Assembly (NCBI RefSeq): GCF_018603885.1
Contig: NZ_JAHGAW010000003.1
Span: 124,001 to 188,000, forward strand
Source: Sphingobium nicotianae
Lineage (GTDB): Bacteria; Pseudomonadota; Alphaproteobacteria; Sphingomonadales; Sphingomonadaceae
Direction: 5' to 3'
Length of the DNA: 64,000 nt
The notes below the pieces were generated by a model. That model was given only the letters and a program-made list of their open reading frames with translations. It had not been told where the DNA came from and ran no database searches. The translations under genes and the position numbers were made by a program. Below, piece by piece: positions 24,977 to 33,785 of this stretch; the stretch's first letter is position 1; each line of letters starts with the position of its first letter.

Positions 24977-25404
24977 GTTCGGTTTTCTGATTTCGTGGCA
25001 ATGTCGTCCCACGAAAGCGTGTCGCCCTCAAAATGTGCCAGCGACACGAGAACGTACAGGGCAAGCGGTCGCAGCACGACCAGGGGTCCGTTCTGCCCGC
25101 CTAGACCGCGTCGCCGGCACGAGGGGCCGCACCCTGACGGAATGGTTCGAGATGGGCGAGGTCAGGCGGGATCGTGAACAAGCCGTCCGGCGCGGCGGAT
25201 CGCGGGCGTTCAAAGTTCATGGCGCCGCAGTGCTCCCGACGTGCCCAATTACCGGTTTAACAGGCCGTTGCTCGCAATAACGTCATGAAATCACCTCCCG
25301 ATCAGCGAGAAATCAGGTTCCAGTCCAGGATTTTCGACAAGCAACCGTGCAGGCTCCTCTCGGGCCGCGTCGAACCAGGCGGCTCTTTTACAAGGAGTGG
25401 GACA
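24977..25404. other. Intergenic region with a possible gene remnant
   Basis: No complete gene. On the minus strand the last about 50 codons before a TAA at 24974 read like protein (LYVLVSLAHFEGDTLSWDDI then ATKSENRT) but have no start or upstream continuation, so this may be the 3' scrap of a lost gene. The promoter of the haloperoxidase gene should lie near its right end. Confidence 0.35.
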
Positions 25405-26754
25405 ATGACGAAAAAGCTCAGCAGATTCCGAAAGTCGGGTGCGCTTTCCGTGCGACTGGGTTTGGCGGTTCAAACAGGCGTCCTTGCAGCGCTTATGAGC
25501 AGCCCCGCCGTGGCAACGATCACGGTCAACTCGGATCCAATCCTATACTGGAACGAGCGCGCTTCGACGCTCCTAACGATTGGCCCGCCTGCGCAAACCC
25601 GGGTGATGGCGATGATGAACATTGCTATGCACGACGCGATCAACTCAATCATGGGACAGCCGGATAGTCCCTATCTCACCGGCATTAGCGGCTTTGGCGG
25701 TGACGTTCGGGCGGCTGCCTCACAAGCCGCATATAATGTCTTGGTCGCAACGGATCCATTGCACGCCGCCGATTACGCCACAGCGCTCAACCAAAGCCTT
25801 GCCCTGTCTGCGGACCCCGTCGCACGCGCCAATGGCGTGGCAACGGGATCGGCTTTCGCCAATGCAATCGTCGCGCAACGCACAAACGACGGATCAACAG
25901 CGTCGGTCACTTATGTCCCAACCGGGACGCCCGGAAACTGGAAACCGACATCGCCCGCACCGGCCGCCTTCCCGCAGTGGGGAGGCGTCAAAACCTTCGA
26001 GCTGACCTCTTCCGAGCAGTTCAAGCCGGCACCACCGCCTGCTGTGGGAACCCCGGAGTATGACGCCGTGCTCGCCGAAGTTCGTGAAATCGGATCCGCC
26101 ACGAGTGCGACGCGGACGGCCGATCAGACAGCCAGCGCGCTCTTCTGGGATGCCGCCAACGGGGTCACCTGGGTAAAGATCGGACTGCTCGTGGGCGAGG
26201 ATGAGGGATTCTCCACCCTGGATTTTTCCCGGGCCTTCAGCTTGCTGTCGGTCAGCCTCGCGGATGCGGCAATCGCGGGCTTTGATGCCAAATATGAATA
26301 TGCGTTCTGGCGCCCGATCACGGCCATTCGCGAGGATCCGGCCGACCCGGACCCAAGCTGGTCGCCCTTGTTCACAACACCCAATCATCCAAGCTATCCG
26401 TCTGCGCATTCCTTCTTCTCGGGCGCCGCAGAGACCGTGCTGACTTCGATTTTCGGCGACGATGAAGGATTCACCTTGACCCTTGCTGGTGATACGCGGA
26501 GCTTCACCGGCATCCATCAGGCATCACTCGATGGCGCAAACAGCCGCCTGTGGGGCGGCATTCATTTCTCAAGCGACAACGAAGCCGGCTTGCTACTTGG
26601 TCGGCAGGTCGGGCAATATGTCCTTGCCGGAAAAGCCTTCAACGCGGCCGTTCCCGAACCTGCAACTTGGGCGATGACGATTGGCGGTCTTGCATTCATT
26701 GGCGCCGTAATGCGTCGAAGAAATCCCCAACTCCTTTCGTTGGCCGGCAAATAG
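25405..26754 (+). CDS. Vanadium-dependent haloperoxidase/PAP2-family protein with PEPxxWA-CTERM signal
   Basis: A 449-residue exported protein. The signal peptide spans about 1-38 (ending in AVA). The body is a helical vanadate/phosphate enzyme with the three signature motifs in order: K and R in KYEYAFWRPITAIRED, PSAH in NHPSYPSAHSFFSGAAETVL, and the SR...H block in NSRLWGGIHFSSDNEAG. The C-terminus is AVPEPATWAMTIGGLAF plus basic MRRRN, a PEPxxWA-CTERM sorting signal. It may oxidise halides with peroxide at the cell surface or act as a phosphatase; the motifs alone do not decide. The ATG at 25405 follows AAGGAG by seven bases. It is the second PEP-CTERM protein in the window. Confidence 0.88.
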   Translation: MTKKLSRFRKSGALSVRLGLAVQTGVLAALMSSPAVATITVNSDPILYWNERASTLLTIGPPAQTRVMAMMNIAMHDAINSIMGQPDSPYLTGISGFGGDVRAAASQAAYNVLVATDPLHAADYATALNQSLALSADPVARANGVATGSAFANAIVAQRTNDGSTASVTYVPTGTPGNWKPTSPAPAAFPQWGGVKTFELTSSEQFKPAPPPAVGTPEYDAVLAEVREIGSATSATRTADQTASALFWDAANGVTWVKIGLLVGEDEGFSTLDFSRAFSLLSVSLADAAIAGFDAKYEYAFWRPITAIREDPADPDPSWSPLFTTPNHPSYPSAHSFFSGAAETVLTSIFGDDEGFTLTLAGDTRSFTGIHQASLDGANSRLWGGIHFSSDNEAGLLLGRQVGQYVLAGKAFNAAVPEPATWAMTIGGLAFIGAVMRRRNPQLLSLAGK

Positions 26755-26926
26755 CGCTCAGTTTGGAGGGGTAGCGGCGGCCAGAGCTTCCCCTCCCAAT
26801 TGAAGGGTGCCGTTCCGCGTCAAAAAGACCCGTTGGTTGAAGGGCGGTCGACCTTGTCCCGTAAAATGTATCCGGGTTTGAACGGGAGGTCTGGCAAATC
26901 GAAGCTGAGCGAGCTGGATTTTGCCG

Positions 26927-26995
26927 ATGAAGATGTCGAAGTTCACGCGCGAGCAGATCGCATTCGCGCTGCGCCAGGCTGAAGTGGGCACGGCC
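26927..26995 (+). pseudogene. IS3-family transposase OrfA remnant
   Basis: The start reads MKMSKFTREQIAFALRQAEV then GTA, the standard opening of IS3-group OrfA proteins (M..SKFTEEQIAFALKQAE.GT). After it the frame diverges and no helix-turn-helix continuation follows, so only the first 23 codons survive. The rest of the 400-bp gap 26755-27156 has no gene. A TGTCCCGT-containing stretch at about 26854 could be part of an old IS end, but no matching second end was found. Confidence 0.6.
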
Positions 26996-27156
26996 TTTGT
27001 CGGGGTACCGTTCGGCGCGTCCCGACCGTTTCGCGGGATATGGTCAGCCAACAACACGCCGAGCGCCGGTCAACATTGACTGCCGCGCCGAGCAAACCAT
27101 GCCGCGGGGCAGACTCTAGGTCCGGTCATCTCGCAACGACAGGGTGGAGACGCGCG

Positions 27157-27624
27157 GTGGCTGATCAGGATGTGCTGAAACTCAACGCGGAGCTTTCATT
27201 GCTGCTCGCGGACTATTGGCATGAGGTCGATTTCAACATGGGCCGCGACGCCGCACGTTATTACACCGATGATGCGGAATTCCACGGTCCTGCCGCGTCC
27301 TATATCGGCCCGGCCAAGATCCAGCAGTTCTACGACTGGCGCATTGCCCAGGGACCGCGCCTCGCCAACCATTGCTTCACCAATCTGCGCGCGCGCTATA
27401 CCGGTCCGGACAGCAGCGAGGCGACCTATTACATGTATATCTATGCGGCCAACGGCGTGAAGCCGCTGCCGACCCATCCGCCGATCACCGTCTCGCTGCT
27501 GACCGAGCGGTTCCGGCGCGGGTCGGGCGGCGAATGGTTGTGCAGCTATCGCCGGTTCGAGACCTTGTTCGAAGGCGGGACACCGGCGACCAATCCCAAT
27601 CTGGACGACGTGCCGCCGCGTTGA
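27157..27624 (+). CDS. NTF2-like (SnoaL) family protein
   Basis: A 155-residue alpha+beta barrel protein: [70 protein letters not shown]. His and Asp residues in the cone (WHEVD, YTDDAEF) are those usually used in SnoaL-like isomerases or dehydratases. The GTG at 27157, with GGAG seven bases upstream, is preferred; longer frames would start inside the IS3 scrap. It is followed after 19 bp by the FMN alpha-hydroxyacid dehydrogenase gene and probably works with it. Confidence 0.75.
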   Translation: MADQDVLKLNAELSLLLADYWHEVDFNMGRDAARYYTDDAEFHGPAASYIGPAKIQQFYDWRIAQGPRLANHCFTNLRARYTGPDSSEATYYMYIYAANGVKPLPTHPPITVSLLTERFRRGSGGEWLCSYRRFETLFEGGTPATNPNLDDVPPR

Positions 27625-27643
27625 CGTTGCGGAACGGGGGCTT

Positions 27644-28801
27644 ATGGGTGCGGCGATGATCGCCGCATCCGCCATCGACTATCGCGAGCTCGCTCGCCGT
27701 CGCCTACCGCATTTCCTGTTCGAATATATCGACGGCGGCTCCTATGCCCAGGTGACGCTGCGCCGGAACGTCGAGGATCTCGAACATGTCGAGTTGCGCC
27801 AGCGCGTGCTGAGCGGCGTCGACGCGGTCGATCTGACAACCAGCCTGTTCGGCCAGCCGATGGCGTTGCCGGTGGGGCTTGCGCCAATCGGCCTTGGCGG
27901 CCTCGCGGCGCGGCGCGGCGAGCGTCAGGCGGTCCGCGCCGCCGAGCGCGCCGGCATTCCCTTCACGCTCTCGACCGTCTCGGCCTGCGCGCTGGAGGAG
28001 GTCGCCGAGGCGGCCGCCAAGCCTTTCTGGTTCCAGCTCTATATGATCCGCGACCGCGCCTTCATGCGGGATCTGCTCGCCCGCGCCCGCGCGATCGGGT
28101 GCTCGGCGCTGATCTTCACCGTCGACATGCCGCTGCCGGGCAGCCGCTATCGCGATCAGCGCAGCGGCCTCGCCGGCGCGCCGGGTTTCCGTGGCGGGCT
28201 ACGCCGTACCTTGCAGGGCGCGGTGAAGCCGGGCTGGGCCTGGGATGTGGGCATTCATGGCCGACCCCACTCGCTCGGCAATCTCCTGCCGGTGCTCGGA
28301 CGCAATTCTGGCATCGAGGATTATTTCGCCTGGATGCGCGACAATTTCGATCCGTCCGTCACCTGGAAGGATCTCGATTTCATCCGCTCGGAATGGACCG
28401 GACCGCTGATCATCAAAGGCATTTTGGATGCCGAGGATGCGCATGAAGCCGCCGCTTTGGGTGCCGATGGCCTCGTCGTCTCCAATCATGGCGGGCGGCA
28501 GCTCGATGGCGTACCATCGACGGCGCGGGCCCTGCCGGCGATCGCCGATGCGGTGGGCGACCGGCTGACGGTGCTGGCCGATGGCGGCATCCGCTCGGGT
28601 CTCGATGTCGTGCGCATGCTGGCGCTGGGCGCGAAGGGCGTGCTGCTCGGCCGGACCTGGATCTATGCCATGGCGGCGCGCGGCGAAGCCGGGATCGACC
28701 ATGTGCTCAAGCTCATCGACGCCGAAATGCGCGTCGCCATGACCCTGTGCGGCGCGGCCAGCATAGCGGACATTGGTCGGGATAATCTGGTGACCTTGTG
28801 A
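27644..28801 (+). CDS. FMN-dependent alpha-hydroxy-acid dehydrogenase (LldD-like)
   Basis: A 385-residue TIM-barrel flavoenzyme of the lactate dehydrogenase/glycolate oxidase/mandelate dehydrogenase family. Visible features: [20 protein letters not shown] (N-terminal FMN region), [40 protein letters not shown], the proton-abstracting His and substrate Arg in [35 protein letters not shown] and [16 protein letters not shown]. It oxidises an L-2-hydroxy acid to the 2-oxo acid and passes electrons to quinone or oxygen. A substrate other than lactate is possible given the NTF2-like partner. Two in-frame starts exist (27644 and 27656); the first is given. Confidence 0.9.
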   Translation: MGAAMIAASAIDYRELARRRLPHFLFEYIDGGSYAQVTLRRNVEDLEHVELRQRVLSGVDAVDLTTSLFGQPMALPVGLAPIGLGGLAARRGERQAVRAAERAGIPFTLSTVSACALEEVAEAAAKPFWFQLYMIRDRAFMRDLLARARAIGCSALIFTVDMPLPGSRYRDQRSGLAGAPGFRGGLRRTLQGAVKPGWAWDVGIHGRPHSLGNLLPVLGRNSGIEDYFAWMRDNFDPSVTWKDLDFIRSEWTGPLIIKGILDAEDAHEAAALGADGLVVSNHGGRQLDGVPSTARALPAIADAVGDRLTVLADGGIRSGLDVVRMLALGAKGVLLGRTWIYAMAARGEAGIDHVLKLIDAEMRVAMTLCGAASIADIGRDNLVTL

Positions 28802-28862
28802 AGCGGATTGACGCGGGATTGGTCTGCCTTTGATACGTCGTGCTGACGACGCCCGTTGAACC

Positions 28863-29465
28863 TCAATCCAAGCCGGTATCGCTCCAGCTTCCCGCAAAAC
28901 GCTCGATCATTATATCCAGCGTGCCGTCGGTCGAGCCGGGCGCGACCATGCCGACGAGCCACATGCCTTCGATGACGGCGAGGATGCTGGCGGCGACACG
29001 CCTGCGCCGGGTCGGATCGCCGATCGCGAGCTTCGCCTCCAGGCTCGCCAGCGAGCCCTGGACAAGCGCATGGGCGATCGATGCGAACGGCGCTTCGCCC
29101 CGGCCGCCGCGCGCCAGAATGTCGGCCCAGACCATGCGGAACGCCGCCATGCCGGGCACGGCCATCAGGCCCGCCGTTTCCCGCAGCAGGTCGACCGGGG
29201 TCAGGCGGTCCGGTGCGCGCGTGACAGTGCTTAGAAGTTCGTCGAGCCGCGCGGCCAGCGCCGCGATCGATGCTTCTATGAGCGCGGACTTGTTGTCGAA
29301 ATAATAGAGCAGCATCCGGTCGCTGGTGTTCAGGCGTGCCGCAAGCTCCCGCAACGGCAAGGTCGCGACGCCGTCGGCGAGCAGGATGTCCGCGATGCCG
29401 GCCGTCAGCGCCTCCCGGCTCGTGCGTGCTCTTCTTCCCGCAGTTCCCTTGCGCCCGTCAGTCAT
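28863..29465 (-). CDS. TetR/AcrR-family regulator
   Basis: A 200-residue TetR protein. The N-terminal HTH is TSREALTAGIADILLADGVA, TLPLRELAARLNTSDRMLLY and YFDNKSALIEASI. The C-terminal helical ligand domain is about 65-200. It is divergent from a small membrane protein gene, and the 68-bp gap between the two starts contains a perfect TGTAGCA/TGCTACA palindrome, so autorepression and repression of the neighbour are likely. Confidence 0.92.
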   Translation of the reverse strand: MTDGRKGTAGRRARTSREALTAGIADILLADGVATLPLRELAARLNTSDRMLLYYFDNKSALIEASIAALAARLDELLSTVTRAPDRLTPVDLLRETAGLMAVPGMAAFRMVWADILARGGRGEAPFASIAHALVQGSLASLEAKLAIGDPTRRRRVAASILAVIEGMWLVGMVAPGSTDGTLDIMIERFAGSWSDTGLD

Positions 29466-29500
29466 TGACGCGCGTTGAAGCAGTTGCTACGAAATGTAAA

Positions 29501-29516
29501 TGTAGCATGTGCTACA
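29501..29516. promoter_or_regulatory. TetR operator candidate
   Basis: TGTAGCA (29501-29507) and TGCTACA (29510-29516) are exact reverse complements around TG. An extra TTGCTAC half-site lies at 29483-29489, so two overlapping sites are possible. The palindrome is 18 bp upstream of the membrane protein start and 36 bp upstream of the TetR start. Confidence 0.75.
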
Positions 29517-29533
29517 AAATAGCGGAGGGTTCC

Positions 29534-29944
29534 ATGCTCAAGTTCTGGCAGATTGTCCTTCTCCTGGTTTTGGGAGTCGCGATGTGGGGCCTCGTGACGC
29601 TTGGCGTCGCGCGTCATCCCGAGGCGTCACTCGACTATTCGGGCGCGCTATGGCGCCATGCGACGGCGCCCCTCGGCGGGGCGATCAGCATCCTGCTGTG
29701 CAAATTTGTCGGCCGGCTTTCCGCGCCTCAGATGCTGCCCGGTATCGTGATTGTCGGCGCGGTTGCGATGATGCTCGATGCCGTCGCAATTCGCTGGTTC
29801 CCGGCGCTCTACGGATCGTCCGTGAAGGCGCTGATGCTGGTGGGGGCCGATCTCATGTGGGGATATGGCGTTGCGCTGGCGATGGCGGTCGCCTGGACAT
29901 CCTGGGCCGAAAGCCGGGGAGCGCCGCTGGCAGGTCGAGTCTGA
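29534..29944 (+). CDS. Small integral membrane protein under TetR control
   Basis: A 136-residue protein with four likely TM helices: IVLLLVLGVAMWGLVTLGVA near the start, GGAISILLCKFVG, LPGIVIVGAVAMMLDAVAIR and LMLVGADLMWGYGVALAMAV. It resembles the DUF5367 family of uncharacterised membrane proteins in layout; I am not certain of the family. GGAGGG precedes the ATG by four bases. The TetR partner suggests induction by a small molecule. Confidence 0.72.
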   Translation: MLKFWQIVLLLVLGVAMWGLVTLGVARHPEASLDYSGALWRHATAPLGGAISILLCKFVGRLSAPQMLPGIVIVGAVAMMLDAVAIRWFPALYGSSVKALMLVGADLMWGYGVALAMAVAWTSWAESRGAPLAGRV

Positions 29945-29953
29945 GGCGACGGT

Positions 29954-30244
29954 CTATTTCATCACCAGAGACTTGAGTCGCGTCCATATCCTCGCACGCA
30001 GCGGTGGTCTGGCGCGCAGATCGAGGCCGCGGGAGCGGGCGGCGCGAGCCAGATCGCGCGCCATCGACCGCAGCTGGCGATCGTTGAGCGCAACGGACAC
30101 GCGATGATAGCGATGGTCCTGATATTGGGCCGCATTTTCGACGATCTGCAGCGTCATGACGACGCCGTGACGCGATCCGCGCCGTTCCCAGCCGATGAGT
30201 GCGCCGGTCACTTCCGATCCGCGGGGCCTCTGCTCCTGCGCCAT
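29954..30244 (-). CDS. Conserved-looking small basic protein of unknown function
   Basis: A 96-residue protein rich in Arg: RGSEVTGALIGWERRGSRHG, VVMTLQIVENAAQYQDHRYH, RVSVALNDRQLRSMARDLAR and a basic C-terminus ending RLKSLVMK. No signal peptide or TM helix. GGGGGA lies four bases before the ATG at 30244. The strand-helix pattern suggests a folded domain, but I do not recognise it. It converges on the small membrane protein gene with a 9-bp gap. Confidence 0.6.
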   Translation of the reverse strand: MAQEQRPRGSEVTGALIGWERRGSRHGVVMTLQIVENAAQYQDHRYHRVSVALNDRQLRSMARDLARAARSRGLDLRARPPLRARIWTRLKSLVMK

Positions 30245-30443
30245 CAATTCCCCCAGTGCGCCTGTTCCCGCGCGTTTCCTTGCGCCATTTTCGTTAAATT
30301 CCCGGAAAGGCTCAATAGAGTCGTAACAATGGCCCCGGCAGCAGGGCATCCCATTGTGCGACTCCGCCAAAATCGATCGCGGATGTGGGAAACAGGCGGA
30401 TTGGCTATTGCGCATTGCACAATATTCCCGTTGATTGCGGCTC

Positions 30444-33400
30444 ATGCTGAAAGCCGCAGTCTATCATCGCACGGCCTATCACTACAGCAGACCGATCCGA
30501 CTCGGGCCGCAGATCATTCGTCTGCGCCCTGCGCCGCACAGCCGCACCAAGGTGCCCAATTATGCGCTGCGCATCGAGCCGGAGGGGCATTTCATCAACT
30601 GGCAGCAGGATCCGCACGGCAACTGGCAGGCGCGGCTGGTCTTTCCGGACCCGGTCGATCGCTTCGTGGTCGAGGTCGATCTGCTGGCCGATCTCGACGT
30701 CATCAATCCCTTCGACTTCTTCGTCGAGCCTTATGCCGAGAATTACCCATTCACCTATGACGAGGCGCTGGCCGGCGATCTTGCCGCTTATTTCGAGATG
30801 GAGCCGCAGGGGCCGCTCTTCGAGAAGCTGGTCGCCAGCCATGCCGGCCATGAGGGCCGCACGATCGACTTCCTCGTCGAGGTCAATCGCCAGCTCCAGC
30901 AGCGCATCGGCTATGTGATCCGCATGGAGACCGGCGTGCAAACGCCGGAAGAGACGCTGCAGGTCGGCATCGGCTCCTGCCGCGACAGTGCCTGGCTGCT
31001 GGTTCAACTGGTCCGCCGCCTCGGTTTCGCCGCGCGCTTCGTGTCGGGCTATTCGATCCAGCTCGTCGCCGACGTCGAGCCGGTGGATGGTCCCAAAGGC
31101 GTCGCGAAGGATGTGGTAGACCTGCACGCCTGGGCCGAAATCTATGTGCCGGGCGCGGGCTGGATCGCGCTCGATGCAACGTCAGGCATGTTTGCGGGTG
31201 AAGGGCACATCCCGCTTTGTGCGGCACCGCATTATCGTTCCGCCGCACCGATCGAGGGTATGGCGGAGCCGGCCGAGGTCGATTTCGACTTCGAGATGCG
31301 AGTCTCGCGCATTGCCGAGGCGGTGCGCATCACCAAGCCGTTCACGGACGACCGCTGGGCTGCGGTGCAGGCGTTGGGCGAGCGGGTCGATGCCGATCTG
31401 CTGGCGCAGGACGTGCGGCTCACCACGGGGGGCGAGCCGACGTTCGTGGCGGAAAATGGCGGTCAGGAAGATGAATGGAACGGCGGCGCCGTCGGCCCGA
31501 CCAAGCAGGGCTATGCCGACAAGCTCACCCGCGCCCTGCGCCAAAAATTTGCTCCGGGCGGCATGCTCCACCACGGTCAGGGCAAATGGTATCCGGGGGA
31601 AAGCCTGCCGCGCTGGGCCTATGCGATCTACTGGCGCAAGGATGGCGTGCCGGTATGGCGCGACGCGGGCCTTATCGCGAAGGAGGATGGCGAGGGAAAG
31701 CCGAACGCGACCACCGAACTGGCGGAGCGCTTCCTGGCCGCCATTGCCTCCGGCCTCGGCGTCGGCGCCGCCTACATCGCGCCGGTGTACGAAGATGACA
31801 TCGAATGGTCGAAAAAGGAGGAGGATCTCCCGGTCAATGTGACGCCGGAAGAGTCCAAGCTCTCGGACATCGAGGCGCGCGAGCGGATGAAGAAGGCCTT
31901 CGAACATGGTCTGGTCAATCCGATCGGTTTCGCGTTGCCAATCCAGCGCTGGCAGGCAGCGCAGGCAGTGCCGCGCTGGATGAGCGAAGTCTGGCAGGTG
32001 CGGCGCGGCAGGCTCCATGCCGTTCCCGGCGATAGCTCGATCGGTTATCGCCTGCCGCTCGGCGCACTGCCTTACGTGCCGCCGGCCGCCTTCCCCTATA
32101 TCCATCCCCGCGACACCAGCGAGGCGCGAGAGCCGCTCGCCGACTATCATGTCGGACGCACGGAGCGCGCGCTGCCCGATCCGCGCGAGCAGAGGATGCT
32201 GGCGCGCGGCGAAAACACCGAGGCCGCGCGACAGCAACGCGTCGAGCAGGAGATTATCGAAGGCGCGGTGCGCACCGCGATCACCGTCGAGCCCAAGGCG
32301 CACTATCTTTCGGTGTTCCTGCCGCCGGTGAAAGAGCTGGAGGATTATCTCGAGCTTGTGGCCGAGGTCGAGGCGGCCGCCGCCGCGCTCCGGATCGAGG
32401 TGCGGATCGAGGGCTACGCCCCGCCGCCTGATCCGCGGCTGCAGGTGCTCAAGATCACGCCCGATCCCGGCGTGATCGAGGTGAACGTCCAGCCCGTCTC
32501 GACCTGGGCGGAGGCGGTCGACCTTACCGAATCGCTCTACGACATCGCCCGCGAACAGAAGCTCACGGCCGATAAGTTCATGGTCGACGGACGCGCGGTC
32601 GGCACCGGCGGCGGCAATCATCTCGTACTCGGCGGCCCCAGCATCGGCGATAGCCCGTTCATTCGCCGGCCGGACCTGCTCAAGAGCTTCGTGCTCTATT
32701 GGCAACGTCATCCCGCGCTGAGCTATCTCTTCTCGGGCATGTTCATCGGCCCGACCAGCCAGGCGCCGCGCATTGACGAGGCGCGGCATGACGGACTCTA
32801 CGAGCTGGAAGTGGCGCTGGCGCAGGTGCCTGCACCCGGCCAGGGTGAAGCACCGCTGCCCTGGCTGGTCGACCGGCTGTTCCGCAACCTCCTGGTTGAC
32901 GTGACCGGCAACACCCACCGCACAGAGATTTGCATCGACAAGCTCTTCTCGCCCGATGGGCCGACCGGGCGCCTCGGCCTCGTCGAGTTTCGCGGCTTCG
33001 AAATGCCACCGGACGCGCGGATGAGCCTGGCGCAGCAGCTTCTGCTGCGCGCGCTCACCGCGTGGTTCTGGCGCGAGCCGCAGGAGGGATTGCTGGTCCG
33101 CTGGGGCACGCGGCTGCACGACCGGTTCATGCTCCCGCATTTCGTCTGGGAGGATTTCCTCGATGTGCTCGGCGATCTGCGCCGGGCCGGCTATGATTTC
33201 GACCCCAACTGGTTCGAGGCGCAGCGCCAGTTCCGTTTCCCCGTCCATGGCGTGGTGCGTGCGGGCGGTGTCGATCTGGAGATCAGCCATGCGCTCGAGC
33301 CCTGGCATGTGCTGGGCGAGACCGGCGCGATCGGCGGCACGGTGCGCTATGTCGACAGCTCGACGGAGCGACTGCAGGTGCGGGTCAGCGGCCTCGTCGA

Positions 33401-33785
33401 GGGACGGCACATTGTCGCCTGCAATGGTCGCCGGGTGCCGATGGCGCCGACGGGCGTTTATGGCGAGGCGGTCGGCGGTATACGCTACAAGGCCTGGGCG
33501 CCGGCCGACTGCCTGCATCCACGCCTGCCTGTCAATGCGCCGCTGACCTTCGACCTGTTCGACGCCTGGAGCGGGCGCTCGCTCGGCGGCTGCGTCTATC
33601 ATGTGGCGCATCCGGGCGGGCGCAATTATGATGACGTGCCGATCAACGCCTATGAGGCGGAAGCCCGGTGCAAGGCGCGGTTCCAGGATCATGGCCATAC
33701 GCCCGGATCGATGGCGCTGCCGCCCGAGGAGAGGACGGGAGAATTTCCTTTGACGCTGGATCTGCGCAGGCCCGCGACCCTGTGA
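30444..33785 (+). CDS. Transglutaminase-like domain fused to DUF2126 putative amidoligase
   Basis: A 1113-residue two-part protein. Residues about 1-290 are a bacterial transglutaminase-like protease domain: the beta-rich start [20 protein letters not shown], the nucleophile Cys in [20 protein letters not shown], the His in [15 protein letters not shown] and the Asp in ALDATSGMF. The remaining about 800 residues are DUF2126 (Pfam: putative amidoligase): [100 protein letters not shown]. It is the first gene of a three-gene operon with a permuted ATP-grasp/alpha-E protein and a second transglutaminase. The set is predicted to make or remove peptide or amide modifications; substrate and role are unknown. 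The stop overlaps the next start (GTGA). Confidence 0.88.
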   Translation: MLKAAVYHRTAYHYSRPIRLGPQIIRLRPAPHSRTKVPNYALRIEPEGHFINWQQDPHGNWQARLVFPDPVDRFVVEVDLLADLDVINPFDFFVEPYAENYPFTYDEALAGDLAAYFEMEPQGPLFEKLVASHAGHEGRTIDFLVEVNRQLQQRIGYVIRMETGVQTPEETLQVGIGSCRDSAWLLVQLVRRLGFAARFVSGYSIQLVADVEPVDGPKGVAKDVVDLHAWAEIYVPGAGWIALDATSGMFAGEGHIPLCAAPHYRSAAPIEGMAEPAEVDFDFEMRVSRIAEAVRITKPFTDDRWAAVQALGERVDADLLAQDVRLTTGGEPTFVAENGGQEDEWNGGAVGPTKQGYADKLTRALRQKFAPGGMLHHGQGKWYPGESLPRWAYAIYWRKDGVPVWRDAGLIAKEDGEGKPNATTELAERFLAAIASGLGVGAAYIAPVYEDDIEWSKKEEDLPVNVTPEESKLSDIEARERMKKAFEHGLVNPIGFALPIQRWQAAQAVPRWMSEVWQVRRGRLHAVPGDSSIGYRLPLGALPYVPPAAFPYIHPRDTSEAREPLADYHVGRTERALPDPREQRMLARGENTEAARQQRVEQEIIEGAVRTAITVEPKAHYLSVFLPPVKELEDYLELVAEVEAAAAALRIEVRIEGYAPPPDPRLQVLKITPDPGVIEVNVQPVSTWAEAVDLTESLYDIAREQKLTADKFMVDGRAVGTGGGNHLVLGGPSIGDSPFIRRPDLLKSFVLYWQRHPALSYLFSGMFIGPTSQAPRIDEARHDGLYELEVALAQVPAPGQGEAPLPWLVDRLFRNLLVDVTGNTHRTEICIDKLFSPDGPTGRLGLVEFRGFEMPPDARMSLAQQLLLRALTAWFWREPQEGLLVRWGTRLHDRFMLPHFVWEDFLDVLGDLRRAGYDFDPNWFEAQRQFRFPVHGVVRAGGVDLEISHALEPWHVLGETGAIGGTVRYVDSSTERLQVRVSGLVEGRHIVACNGRRVPMAPTGVYGEAVGGIRYKAWAPADCLHPRLPVNAPLTFDLFDAWSGRSLGGCVYHVAHPGGRNYDDVPINAYEAEARCKARFQDHGHTPGSMALPPEERTGEFPLTLDLRRPATL

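Noticed and set aside
31182..33698. A very long open frame (about 840 codons) antisense to the DUF2126 gene
   Set aside because: High-GC genes often leave an open antisense frame. The composition is wrong for a protein, there is no family resemblance, and the sense gene has clear domains.
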